From contig OX467083.1 of the NCBI GenBank assembly GCA_950106755.1, forward strand, positions 30,623,029 through 30,687,028: a stretch of DNA of 64,000 bases. The letters are read 5' to 3'. The position numbers were made by a program, and so were the translations under genes. Position 1 is the stretch's first letter. Each line of letters starts with the position of its first letter. Below the pieces are notes generated by a model. The model saw only the letters and a program-made list of their open reading frames with translations, was not told the origin of the DNA and ran no database searches. The DNA is from Climacium dendroides. Lineage: Eukaryota > Streptophyta > Bryopsida > Hypnales > Climaciaceae. Shown here piece by piece: positions 38,285 to 49,758 of the stretch.

Positions 38285-38903
38285 AAACTTCCTAACATCT
38301 AACACTACAAACTATATCTATATGCAAATTATACATAATTTTTGCAATACAATTAACAAGCCTACTCTATACTTGAAATGCAACCACCATCACTACAAAT
38401 TTGCAAAAAATAATCTACTCAATTATTTCCTATTTCACTATATTCCCAATACACCAACCTCACAAAACTCAATGACATCGTTACTTGAGCTCCCAGAAAA
38501 AACCCGAAGATGTTGTCATACTATCTACCTTATAGGATGTGAAATAGATGACACCTTAGCCACAAAAAACCATTGTATATCCAACATTCTTCATGATGTA
38601 AGAATCAACTTGCAATGCACACATACTACCAAAGCCCCCCCTTCCCTACCACATACTCTAAACCATGCTAAAAAAACATCTTCTTTACAAAACTGTAAAT
38701 CAACCCCTTCCCTTGCCCCTTCCTAATATTATTACAAACCTATTCTACTCCATTATATACACCAATAACACCCAATCAAACCATCAAACACTAAACATCA
38801 CCAAATCACTTATACATATACAATACTATATTCCAACAACTATTCAGGCAACAACCAATCACATCAACTTACATATGGTAGTAACTTCAAAATAATGCCT
38901 AGC
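38285..38903. other. C-rich, T-poor intergenic stretch, no gene
   Basis: The plus strand is unusually rich in A and C here ('ccatcactacaaat', 'caaccccttccc' and similar). Two short frames (38322-38726, 38665-38895) are open because of this skew. No domain is recognisable. Confidence 0.5.
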
Positions 38904-38906
38904 TTC

Positions 38907-40149
38907 CACTATAAGAAAATGATGTTTTTATGGTTGTTTTCACAAAACAGGCCATGCTATGTTAGACATCATTGCGTCAGTGGATTCTGGGCTTTTGAAG
39001 TGAGAATTCAAAGTGATGTCAACAAAATCATATATAGAGAACATGAAAAAGGATTTCATGTCAATGTAGACTAGCTTGTCAAATGCGACATCTACAAAAA
39101 CATGTCCATGTTTTTTCAGACATCACAAAAAACACAAAGATGCAACGTTAGCAAGTAAATTCATTTTGACTATGGATAAATTTGTAAAATGTTGACCATA
39201 TGTGAAAAATTGAAAGAAAAGGCAACCACGTGGCATATTTTGCAAAAAGTAAAGAAAAATGGATGGATGTGTATTATGCTACTATGGATGAAAAGATTTG
39301 TTTTTTATACAAGTGAGGTGGTGGGAAGTGAAACAATCTATATGGGACATCTAAAAAAACTTTGTTTTCAATATAAAATGTTTGTGATGTTTTTCCTAAT
39401 GTTTAAAACAAACATGTAGATGTTCAAAACAATATCTAGATGTTTAAAATAGCATCTACATGTCTATATTCAGTTATCCCATATATTTTGTTTCATCATG
39501 GGCGAACTATAGACCTCTCTTCCCTTCACTCTCACTAACTTTTAATGAAGGAATTCCTTCATATCGCCATAAAAAAATTCAAAGAAATGGTAGATGGTGA
39601 GTTTTCTTCAATTCTTGTTGAATTCAATATTTAAAAAAAAATTTAATTAATTAATTTCTACTAATATTTTCTTGAGGGTATAATATGCATTAATTGATGT
39701 CTCAAAAGACATCTAATTTGACGTCTCAAAAAACAACATTAAAATTTTCAAAAACAAAACCAACATCAACTGCTACATCAAGAGTTATGTCACTTTTTTG
39801 TTGGATCCACATCATCCTCCACGTCATGGATGAAAAAATTGCTCCCGTGGCACTTTCAGCTCAAATACACCCTCTACATGGCATACTATTAGGTGCTTCC
39901 AAAACCCTATTGTATGTGGTGTTTTCCAAAAACAAACTGTGATTTTTCACGTTTTTTTGAAAACAAGGGACGTTTTTTGCTTGTTCAACATAAATGGATT
40001 TTTGGTCCCATTGATGAAAACAAGGGACATTTTTTTCTTGTCTAATATAAATGGATTTTTGGTCACATTGACTTAAATACCGTCCTTGTCAAACTAAACA
40101 TCATTTCCTATTTTTTTAAATGTAAAAAAAAAGTCAGTTTCTTATAGTG
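38907..40149. mobile_element. Non-autonomous CACTA (CMC/EnSpm) transposon with TTC target duplication
   Basis: The left end is CACTATAAGAAAATGA and the right end is TCAGTTTCTTATAGTG, a 12-bp perfect inverted repeat starting with the diagnostic CACTA. Both sides carry the 3-bp duplication TTC (38904-38906 and 40150-40152), as expected for this superfamily. Inside are subterminal repeats (ACATCTAGATG/ACATGTAGATG words around 39410-39460; two copies of AAAACAAGGGACnTTTTT around 39960-40040). There is no recognisable TPase, so it would need a transposase in trans. Confidence 0.9.
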
Positions 40150-40152
40150 TTC

Positions 40153-41016
40153 ATTGAAGATTAGTGATATATATGCCATATAAGGATTTGAACCTCAAAT
40201 CTCATTACTACTAAATACTATGACATTGGTTGCCACCTTAATTGCCAAAATTGAACCTACAAGGGTGACCAAAATTCCAAAATTCATTAATATATATCAC
40301 AAGACGTATAAACCAATCTATGGCAGGCAGATTGCCTGATGTGGTATGAAACTAGAAGTTAGTGACAAAAGGGTTAATTTTCACTACTATAGAAGACTTA
40401 AGAAACACCAAAGGTGGTTCTAAATTTTTTTTGATGACTGCATCAATTTCTTTTCATTTAATAAAGCAAAGTTCTATAACAACCTATAGACTAGGTGATA
40501 ACCATTAGAAATAATACTAATTCAGGGTAACCATATGCCCATAATCAACATGAGCATGCCTAATACAATCCAAAATGGACTCAATCTGGACTTAGAAGAA
40601 AAAGAATTAAAAAAATAACTTTTATAACAAGTTTACACTAGAAAGGTGTAAGTATCCTATGACAATCATTAATAACTTCATGACCATCTCCCAAAGCATT
40701 GATATGGCAACAAATCATCCTAATGCAATCTAAATTCCATTTGTTAGAAAAAATCTGCCATGGGTTGATGTAAGACTCTCATGGGGAGGAATTCTAGGTG
40801 ATTGTATTAGGCAGTTGGTCTATCATGGATTGGTTTACCTTAATCACACACCCTTAGGTAATGTTATCAACACTAGTAATATTGACAACTCAATAAGATA
40901 CATAGACATTCCCTCCTAAACAAGGTATGTATCCTTAAAGTACACTTATTAGGTTCTTTAGAGCATGACATGGGACAAAAAATGAACACTTTCTTCATTT
41001 ATGCCAATCTTAATCC
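40153..41016. other. AT-rich intergenic DNA, nothing recognised
   Basis: No gene, RNA or clear repeat was found between the CACTA element and the family C element. Confidence 0.5.
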
Positions 41017-41645
41017 CTAAATGCCCAAGGCCTTTTTTGAGCTTTTAGGAATTTGCTTTAAATTGAATAAATATCCAACCTTTTGATCAAATTTTTTTGG
41101 AATTGTAACCATAAAAATTCAAACTAGACATGTTAGAGATCACATAAGAAAAGAAAAAACACAACAATATCACTGTTGGATTGAAAGATTAGAATATTTG
41201 ATCATGAGGGTATTAAAACCACAAAAGTGATTTGGAGTCTTTCAATCCCCTTTTCACATGTCAAATTTAAAAAGATGATCACAAAAAATACGAGGATAAA
41301 GTATCTAACATGCACAAACCCAATCAATTTATGGCTTCCCAAAATCTACTCTACAAGTTTTTCAAAATGAATTTCTAATGTGATTATTTCCACAAGATCT
41401 AGTGTATTTGAGGTTCATTTCCAAGAGCCCTCAATACTACGGAAAGTCAAGATTGCAATGGACACCCTTGCACAAAAATCTCGAATAGAAAAATCATAAT
41501 CAATTATTTTCAAAACTGATTTTTGATGCTAAAACTGAATTTCAAAAAAAAAAATTCAAAAATATAAACTACTAAAAATAGCATGGTTAGGTTTTATTTA
41601 ACTTCAAAGCATTGTTGACACCAAAATTTGGTGCCTCACATTTAG
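41017..41645. mobile_element. Inverted-terminal-repeat MITE, family C (copy 1)
   Basis: It aligns along its length with 50357-50983. The left end is CTAAATGCCCAAGGC and the right end, reverse-complemented, is CTAAATGTGAGGC. The inner landmark ACTACGGAAAGTCAAGATTG is shared exactly with copy 2. It ends 48 bp before the first in-frame ATG of the oxidoreductase gene, so it occupies the position of that gene's proximal promoter. No coding capacity; the superfamily is uncertain. Confidence 0.8.
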
Positions 41646-41693
41646 GGGGTAACATAAAGATTGGAGTTTCTTCTCTCTCTTCACAATTGTAAC

Positions 41694-44600
41694 ATGGTGC
41701 AAACAACTAACAATTGCATTGCCATTTCATCCACCCTCGCATGGATGAATGAGATTCTGTCATCATCCATTATCGGCTACCAGCTCCTTCGCTTGGAATT
41801 CTGTTTCCCAGTTTCCCAGTTTTATGAAATGGCTCGCGCGATCGCCTTCGCAAGAGCGCAGCATCTGTTTGCAGAGAGTAGGCGTGATGGTCATGGACAC
41901 TCCAAGGAATCTCACTCTCTTTTCGGCGAAATTGGTTGGCCTTCTGCACATTCCAGCGTAGTTTCTCTTGAGGTTAAGAATGGCACATCCAAACCGCATG
42001 TGAGGCGAATTCGCAGTGCTGCGAGGGAAGTGGGAGGCTCGTTCTTACAGGAAATGGAGTTTGATGTGATTGTCATTGGCGCGGGGGTTATTGGGTTGAC
42101 AGTGGCCAACCGGATTTTGACGGAGACGACATTCTCGGTGGTCGTGGTGGATGCGAAGCGGCCGTGTGCTGGGGCCACGGGAGCTGGTGAGTTTTGTGAG
42201 AGTGCAGATATGTTCGTCAATTTTTCATCAGTCTTTAGCGAGAAGAACCCGGACTCATGCATTGACGTATTTATAAGTTCTGGATGCGATTGTGTGTTTA
42301 CTGGATAAAAGTTAGATAGTGCTGTGGTGTTTCATGGTTTGATAGACTAGGTCAAGGGAACGATGTTAGATGCTATGCGTAATTTTTCGTATTTTTGGGG
42401 CCCTGCTCGGCGATTGTTGATATGGTGCATGTGAAGGGCAGGGATACGTATGGATGAACCATCGCACGCCGTCGAGTAAGACTTGGGGGTTGGCTCACCG
42501 TGGCAAGCTTTTGTGGGAGCAGCTTGTTGCAGATTTGGTAGAGTCAGGATCAGATGCCCGGTTGGCTATTGGCTGGCAAACTACAGGTCTGATTCTCCAT
42601 TCGGCTGCTAGTAAAGTAATCGTGGAATTTAGGAGGAGGAAATATATTGTAAATGCTTCACATAATATACCTTCGCTCATGGCATCTTACAATGTCTGTA
42701 ATTGACAGGGAGCTTGCTCGTGGCAACTTCAGCTGAAGAAGCGCGAGCTTTAGAATCCCATGTTGAAGAGATGACTGCTGCGGGAGTGGACGCCGAATTT
42801 TTGACAGCATGTGAAGTCGGCGAAGTGGAGCCGTCACTTGAAGTTGGACACGAAGGGGGCGCTGCCTTTGTGCGCGGTGACAGCCAAATTGATGCTGCAT
42901 TGGCTGTGGCGCTCATACGTCAAGTCGGTTTATTCTCCTCGTTTTGCGTGAAAGTTGTATGGCTGGTTGCTATTGTGTGCACATCTAACACAAAGGACCT
43001 TATGGAAGTGTCGCCTCTTTGTACTATAAAAATTGTGTGAATATTTCTCGTCCTATGGGCACCATCGTTGGACATTTCTACAGAAACTGTGCATATGTTA
43101 ATCAAGAGGGCGAAATTGTATGGACTCAACTGCATGCCATAATGATAGGTTCGTTCGCCCTCGAGCGTCGAGTTCTGAGTCAATGTCTGTTCTCTTTTGC
43201 AGAGAAACTCGGCTTATCGAGCACAAGGACGATACATGGAGCTTTTTGAGTCTCCTGTTGAACGACTGCATCGGTAATTTTTGGACATATGTGTCATACC
43301 CAGGTTTTCTATAGTGGCTTGCTATTACAAGCATTTGATCGAGTCGATTGGGATCGGTTGTGTATTCCCATGTGCTTCGTGGATACACGCAGTTCATCTA
43401 AGTAATCGTAGTAAGGATCTCTTCTTGGCAAAACGAGGTATGGCTGTCCATTTTGGTGCAGAAGGGGATTACTAATTTGCTCAAGTTATGTCTTGATTTG
43501 ATTTGAAGTTCGCCCACAGGTGACTCCATAGAAATGGTACAGACTTCCAAGCATAAACTTCACTGCAGAGAAGCGGTCGTTGTGGCAGCTGGGGCATGGA
43601 GTTCCAACATACTTTCACGCGCAGCAGAGGAGTGGGATCTAGCATTGACTCCTGTTGTCAAGCCTAGAAAGGTGAAAAAGAACATATGCTAATTAGTGTA
43701 TTCACAATTGAGCATCCTTCGACTTGGATTTCTGCTAGTGCTAATAGTCCCTATCATGCATCTGGTCAAAAACAGCAGTCTTCGTCTGAAGCATGTTCCT
43801 CTTATTTACTTCTTCTGTATGCGTCAGGGTTATACCTTCGAATCCGAAGTTCTCAATTAACTCCTGATGTATTAGGATACGTTGGGGTTGATAGGGAATG
43901 TCTTGTCACTCTTGCAAACAATATTCAGGTTATTGTGGACCACATTTCTCCAGCTTGTGAACTAAATGCAGATCACACAATGCTGGAGATTGTTTGATAG
44001 TTTATCACTTGTGGTCTGTTTGATCGATTATCACTTGACTAGTTTTCCAATTTTAGCATATACAATCTCGAATAATGTAGCTAACTTTTGAAATGCGTGG
44101 TCAGGGCCATTTGATTGTGCTTGAGGGTCTTCCACTTCTGAAGCTTAATCATGGGTTGATGGAGTTTGAATACACAGCCAACTACACTAAAGTACGGAAC
44201 TCTCCACTAGGAGCTGTGTCGGTGCCTTCCGCAGTTACTGACCCTGGAGCCACACCAGACGGTAGTTTCCAAGTAGCAATGACGGCCTCAATGGATATGT
44301 CTGGTCGGCTTCTCTTAGGTAGGGGCTCTGGTGGATCTCTCCGTTGAATGGTAATCTCGTTGTAGAAGATGCTACGGTTTCACTTTCAAGACGGTATTGT
44401 GCAAGAAAGCTCATATTTTCACGACGGTATGGTGCAGGAAGTAGCCGAGAGTTTTCCGGATTTGATACTACTCATCATTTGGATGCTATCGAAGGCATAC
44501 TGAACAGAGCATCCAAATTCCTGCCTGCACTGCGGGAAATTTCTGTGCAAGCCATTTTAGAGGAAGAGTCGATAAGGACTGGACTTCGACCGTATGGTCA

Positions 44601-45246
44601 GTTTCTCTAATACCTTTCATTTTGATCTTACAGGAAACAACGGTTACTCGGTACAGTATTGTTAACTTCATCCATGTGTGCTTGAGTTATTCTACTGTGA
44701 TTTGTCCAGCTTCCCTAAGATTTACAATTGTTGCAGTGCTTGATGGAGTGCCACTCATTGGACCATTACCTGGGGTTGAAGGACTGATGCTAGCCGCTGG
44801 TCATGAAGGTTCAGGCCTCTGTATGGTATGTTTTCATGTTGTTCCATGTGCACCTGTTCCATGTATCGTTCACAAATTAGCTACTACTTATTTTTTAGCG
44901 TTCGTTAGAAACTGAATCGGGCCTTGAAAGTTTTTATCACGGGAACGTTGGCAAACACTTTAACATTCTCTTGATTTTATCATTCTTTTGATCTTCAATT
45001 GCGAAATCTGCCTGTCAGAGCGAGTTATGATTGCAGTGGAGGATGCTTGTCATACCCCATGAGTCACTTATAGAATCTGACTCTGCTGTGAAGGATTATT
45101 GACTTCAAACACAAACAATGTGGGCATGACAGGCTTTGAGCACAGCTGAGATTCTGGTGGCTATGATTCTGGGAAAGCAGGCTCCTCTTGATAATGACGC
45201 ATATCTCCCAGCCGGAAGGTTATACCATGCAAAAGCTGATACTTGA
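41694..45246 (+). CDS. Plastid-type FAD-dependent oxidoreductase, DAO/glycine-oxidase fold (At5g48440-like)
   Basis: Members oxidise amines or amino acids using FAD; the substrate of the plant branch is not established. Exons: 41694-42186, 42437-42586, 42709-42923, 43203-43273, 43412-43437, 43520-43671, 44105-44318, 44438-44596, 44737-44825, 45133-45246. All junctions are GT-AG and in phase, giving 560 residues from the first ATG (41694) or 515 from ATG 41829. An Arg/Ser-containing extension of about 125 residues, probably an organelle transit peptide, precedes the dinucleotide motif VIVIGAGVIGL (GxGxxG from residue 129). CAGATGAGQGYVWM, VVVAAGAWS and the C-terminal GLMLAAGHEGSGLCMALSTAE are the other family signatures. 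Exon 5 has only 26 nt. The first ATG lies 48 bp after a MITE, so the start is uncertain. Confidence 0.9.
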
Positions 45247-46525
45247 CAAAGCACTGCATCCCTTGTCCTTTTCATCCTGTTTGCGTCACAACTTCCTCGT
45301 TAAATTCCACCATGAAAACTCCAGAAGCAGACTCAGTGGACAGATAAGTTTGAGGCTGGAAACGGGAATGTCCACTTTGACGGTCAGGTAATTCAAGCCC
45401 TGACAAGCCGCCTATGTACTTGGTACAGAATTCTAGCCCTTTGATGACGAACTTCGTCATAAGGAAGTAAGCTCACCTCTTCTTTTCCTCGGTCTTGAAG
45501 CCTGCGTAGGAAAAGACATACTATCAGCAGAAAGAAGGGAATTTGTCAACCCATAGGATGACTGCATGGGAGTATTCCATGAAGATGACCCTGAAGTAAT
45601 GAAATCCCAACTACTTTATGCATCATGGCAAGAAAAACATTCCAGTGAGCAAATCAAGGTTTCTAAAGCAGACCTGGTGTTCTGTGAGCCTCCTGCAACT
45701 ATCGCGAGTCTTTAGGGTGCAAGTCAATAGGAATAAACATCTTGCTGTTCGTTTCACGAAGGCCACCTTTCTGTGTCTGAGAGATGACAAGGCCTGGACG
45801 ATTGAAAGAACCAACAGCACAACGAATTTATACGAGAACACCAAACTCAGAGGCACTCCAACAGGAATCAATGCAGGATTGTGTAGAGGATCAATGCTTG
45901 GCGAGTGCTCGTATTAAGAAGATGACAGCAACTCTATTTACATCCCCCGAGAGCTATGTCCAGTAGTGATGTAATAGCCTAATATTGTGCATTATGAATT
46001 CGTTTTAGGGGAATGCATTGCAACTGAAGCCTCGAGAATAACTTAACAAAATCAAAAACATGAGACAAAGTACACTTGATTGAGAAGCTCATTCTTGCTC
46101 TCGTTACGGAGCTCATGGACTTCGACCTTGGCTGCAACACGTTACGCTTAAAATCAAACCTGGCACCGTACCTACGCGGGCTTCCTAAGCTTTCAATAGT
46201 AATGTCCATGCTCGTATGTTTATTTAGACTTTGAGATGCACATGCTTGCCTTGTATTAGAGGCAATTCTTAATTCTTAAAAAAGATCCCTACAAAAACGG
46301 AGCTGCGTAGTCAGACTTGAGTTCGTAGAAAGTCAGACTGCTCATACAGCGTCAACAATGGAATCTCAACTTCACACCTACGATACGGTGCTTATATTTT
46401 GTTCCTAGAATTAAGAATTCTAAACTTTCACAATTGTTCTGTATCTCTTGCTCGTAAGTGAATGTACTGCGCCGGTAATGCCAGAATCAATACTAAAGCT
46501 CAACTAACTAGGGTTAACTGCATCT
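45247..46525. other. Convergent intergenic region with coding-like frames of unknown nature
   Basis: Between the two convergent genes the composition stays gene-like. Plus-strand frames look protein-like but are unassigned: about 45559-45714 (contains EDDPEVMKSQLLYASWQEKH), 45618-45917 and 45784-45966. They overlap in different frames and could not be joined to the oxidoreductase. The parsimonious view is long 3' untranslated regions of the flanking genes; a relic exon of another gene is possible. Confidence 0.4.
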
Positions 46526-48720
46526 TCATCCTAGTACGAAACCAGCCATATCCCAGAACTTGAGCTTGAGCTCCAAAATTCGCACCCCCACCTAGTGATC
46601 AAGTAGTCACAATTCAAGTCAACAACTGCAACGATTTTTCATTAAACTAGTTAAGCAAGCCTTCTGTAAACATCAAATCTATTATTCTCTCAACAATTCG
46701 TAATAAATAGGTGTACCTAGTTCAGGATTCTTTCTATACTCTCACAATAACACTCTATCACACTATTAAGCTCTAAGAACTTACATACAAATGTGATGAT
46801 AAAGCATCCCACAAGTGTAAAAAGGTTGTAAACCCCCTTTCTGACAATTGCAATTTCTTTGATGTCACTGAGGATTACATGCAATACTATTGATTGTCGC
46901 CACCTTACAGAACTCCAGTGGTATTTCATGCATTTTGGGTGACATTTAGAGGTCTGGGTGTACGAATTTAAATTCCCGAATTTCCTAAGTTATTCTGCAT
47001 TTATTTTTCCTTTGTGTAACAACGAGGTTTTTGCACATGCTTTAGGAAAAGAAAAAAACTAGTGTCTAAAAGCTGAAAGAAGTTGATTACCTTCTGGGCT
47101 TGCTCCAGCTCAGCTTCCGAAGCGTTCTGCAGTGCTTTGTCAACTAGTTTCTTCAAGCTCAGTGTATAGTCATGAAACTCCGTGGTGCCCCATCTCTTGA
47201 CAGTGTTCATGAGCTCAAACGGAGTTTTGGCATCCTCCTCCAGGCATGACATGAAGCTCGCGCAGTACACCACCTCGATTAACCAGAAGGCAGTTACTGC
47301 CACTGCGTAGGGGGTATCACCTGATTCCAATTCCTTCAAGAACCTGGAGATCACCAAAACATAATAAAACACAGAGAGCGTCAGAAACAGAAAAGTAGAG
47401 TAGAATGTCATAACATTCTAGAGTATACAGCTTTCACCTTTCCACTGTAGCACACACCATCAAGAGCGCTCAAACACCGAAACACTGGCCCACTTTTGAA
47501 GCAGTGCCAAGAACGAATTGAGTGTTCGATGAGCTCGCATGCAAACATGATGACTAAGGACTGGACAAATGGAATGAATAATTCTAACATAAACCACAAC
47601 AACCGTTGCAAACATAACATGAGCTCAAGATTGTATATAAAAAGAATATGAATTCCTCATCTTGGTTCACTGTTCAATGAATCAAAGAATGTTCTGGAAG
47701 CTCCTCAAGAATGTTGTTAGTACGTAGGAAATTTACTCTTGGATTGGACTTGGCTACACTCTTATTACAATGAAACCTTTTCTCATTTGAACCAAACAAA
47801 GAAACCAAAAACCACCCTTTTGCAAGGATAGCGTACTTCACATGAATTGGAACTGAAGTGACCACTCTCCGTTACACTTTTCTGTCTTCTAGACTCTACA
47901 CACTGTGGGATCCGAAGTGAAGTGGGCGCCCGTCACTTAAGAATAGAAGTGGATATTAAAAATCTAATGCTTCTACGAAATGAGAAGTGTCGTAAGCAGG
48001 CCTTAAGATTCTATATAAGCGGATCCGTGCAAGACGATGCAGTAAAACAACTGCTCAAAACAAAGTGACCCACTCTAAGCCTTTAATTTAGCTCCCTGTG
48101 TTTTCACAAACAAAGGAAATTAAGGAGATTGCAATGTAGTCGTAGCTTACTGGCAATATTCCTTGTTGGGTTGCAGCAGCGTGACTTTCTCCAAAAAGAT
48201 TTGCCAGAAGTTGGCCTCTTTCCGAAACCACGAAATCTCACTCTGCAGCGCGGTGATTCCACTGAGAATGACGTCCATGTCGTGCTCGGGTGCCTCTCTC
48301 GGCACCTTTAGCAGGACACTCGCCACGAAGCGAACAAACTCTCTTACGAAGTGGTAGTCTTGCTCCTGAAGAAATCAAAACCACCAGAACAACATAATTC
48401 AAAACTCAAGTGATAGAATATTCACTGACCCAGGGAAGAGTTACATAAAGAAATTCAAATCCTACAAACAATGCAACTGAATTTTAGCGTCTTTCAGTGG
48501 AAAAAGTGAGATGGATGGGCATGCAGTGAGAAAAGACTGAAGAGAGAGCGAGGTGGCTCACCATCCATTTCTTGAAATTGTTGACGTCGATGGTGCCATC
48601 GCGAATACTCTTGATGAAGCTGTGGTTCGTGGCCGCAATGTAGAGCGCGTGATTTTCTTTCAAAAAATTCCCCGTGAAGGACGAAGGGCTTCGCTTTGTA
48701 TCCGATTGCCCCGCCATCAT
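46526..48720 (-). CDS. TENA_E-type thiamine salvage protein (TENA/THI-4 family, At3g16990-like)
   Basis: TenA-fold proteins hydrolyse thiamine breakdown products; the plant TENA_E branch acts on formyl-amino-HMP and amino-HMP to recover HMP. Exons on the minus strand: 48720-48562, 48365-48151, 47343-47091, 46591-46526. Phases are consistent and give 230 residues, close to the about 220 of the Arabidopsis protein. Visible blocks: FLKENHALYIAATNHSFIKS near the start, EQDYHFVREFVRFV (the Tyr/Asp helix), AFWLIEVVYCASF, KRWGTTEFHDYTLSLKKLVD, and the short last exon with RILELKLKFWDMA. The IEVVY glutamate is where TENA_E proteins carry Glu instead of the TenA catalytic Cys (my alignment is by eye). 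Two adjacent ATGs (48720, 48717) could start it. It is convergent with the oxidoreductase and has a TATA box 660 bp upstream. Confidence 0.92.
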
Positions 48721-48750
48721 CCTCACTCAAAAACTCACCTGACGCCCCAC

Positions 48751-49365
48751 AATGCCGAGCAGCGAGGACAGAAACACTAAGGAATGCTCGTGAGTTCTCC
48801 TTCCAATCGCAGGTTACTTGCGAAACCCAACTGCACGCTATCTCTCAGCTTGATCGCTCAAAGTATCGATCCCAGCTTGAACTTCCCAAAATGCCATGCA
48901 GCGAGAAGAGAAAAAATAATGGAATACTCGCGAATTCTCCTTCTAATTACAGATTGCCTACGAAACCCAACTGCACGCTCTCTCTCAACTTGATCGCCCA
49001 AACTATTCAACCTCGCAACTCCCGAAAGAAAAACTGGTAATCTCACTAGCAAGACTAGATTACACGATACCAAGCAGCGAGGACAGAAAAATAAGGAATA
49101 CTGGAGAATTCTTCTTCCAATCGCAGATTACTTGCGAAACCCAACTGCACGTACGCTGATTCTCTCGATCGATTAATCACTCGAACGATCCCTACCTCCT
49201 AGAACCTCCCGAATTGAAAGGAAAAAAAGGAAAACTAACTAACTCACGAACGAGAATGAATTCCCACAATGCCAAGCAGCGAGAAGAGAAGAGAAACTTG
49301 AGGAATGCTCATGAATTCTCTTTGCCAATCTGCAGATTAATTAGTTGCGAAACCGTCACTGCAAA
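48751..49365. repeat. Four diverged tandem copies in the TENA_E leader/promoter
   Basis: A motif series (plus strand: AATGCC-nAGCAGCGAG, then GGAATnCTC, then a TTCTCCTTCCAATCGCAG-like block, then CGAAACCCAACTGCACG) recurs at 48751, 48890, 49066 and 49268, spaced 139, 176 and 202 bp. Copies differ by substitutions and by extra sequence before the next unit. The array fills the space between the TATA box (49384) and the start codon (48720), so it should form most of the 5' untranslated region. Confidence 0.85.
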
Positions 49366-49383
49366 GCTGTGAGTGGAGGCAGC

Positions 49384-49391
49384 TATTTATA
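49384..49391 (-). promoter_or_regulatory. TATA box of the TENA_E gene
   Basis: The minus strand reads GTATAAATAGCTGCC, a textbook plant TATA element. With a typical spacing of 25-35 bp the start site would be near 49350-49360, giving a 5' leader of about 635 nt if unspliced. Confidence 0.65.
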
Positions 49392-49758
49392 CAAGTGGGC
49401 ATGACGGCTCATGAGACTGTAGCCGCGAATGCGAAGCGGGGAACGCAAACGTATAGGCGATGCGGGACGCCGCGTGGAGTTGCCAAGCCGTCTTCTCTGG
49501 AACCGGCCCCAGCATTCCGGGAAGGCGGGTACTGCTTGTTGGCTCTCACTGTTGCGGGTGGGCTCGGGTCTTGGAGTCCAGGGAGCCAGTGCCTTCATCG
49601 GACGCATACGTTGGGGGCAGCCTACTGCACCAAGGTAGGCTGCACCTATTCTCTTGAAGTGTGGGCGGCAATAGTATCGATATTATAATTTGAGGTTAAG
49701 TTTGGGCCAAAAAAAGGATTTGGAGAATTTTTAAAAGTTTTGTGACTTTTTGCAATCC
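49392..49758. promoter_or_regulatory. GC-rich upstream region of the TENA_E gene
   Basis: A distinct GC-rich patch (about 49410-49640) upstream of the TATA box. Its open frames on both strands (49383-49607, 49395-49688) overlap one another and resemble no protein. It most likely holds proximal promoter elements. Confidence 0.4.

Noticed and set aside
37958..38305. 115-residue minus-strand frame with three 25-residue repeats
   Set aside because: Its periodicity is produced entirely by the 75-bp minisatellite; flanking codons show no protein character.
38322..38726. 134-residue plus-strand frame
   Set aside because: It is open because the plus strand is A/C-skewed and T-poor; the composition is Thr/Asn/His/Pro-rich with no domain.
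49383..49688. Overlapping GC-rich frames on both strands upstream of TENA_E
   Set aside because: They are mutually overlapping, have no domain, and lie in the expected promoter.
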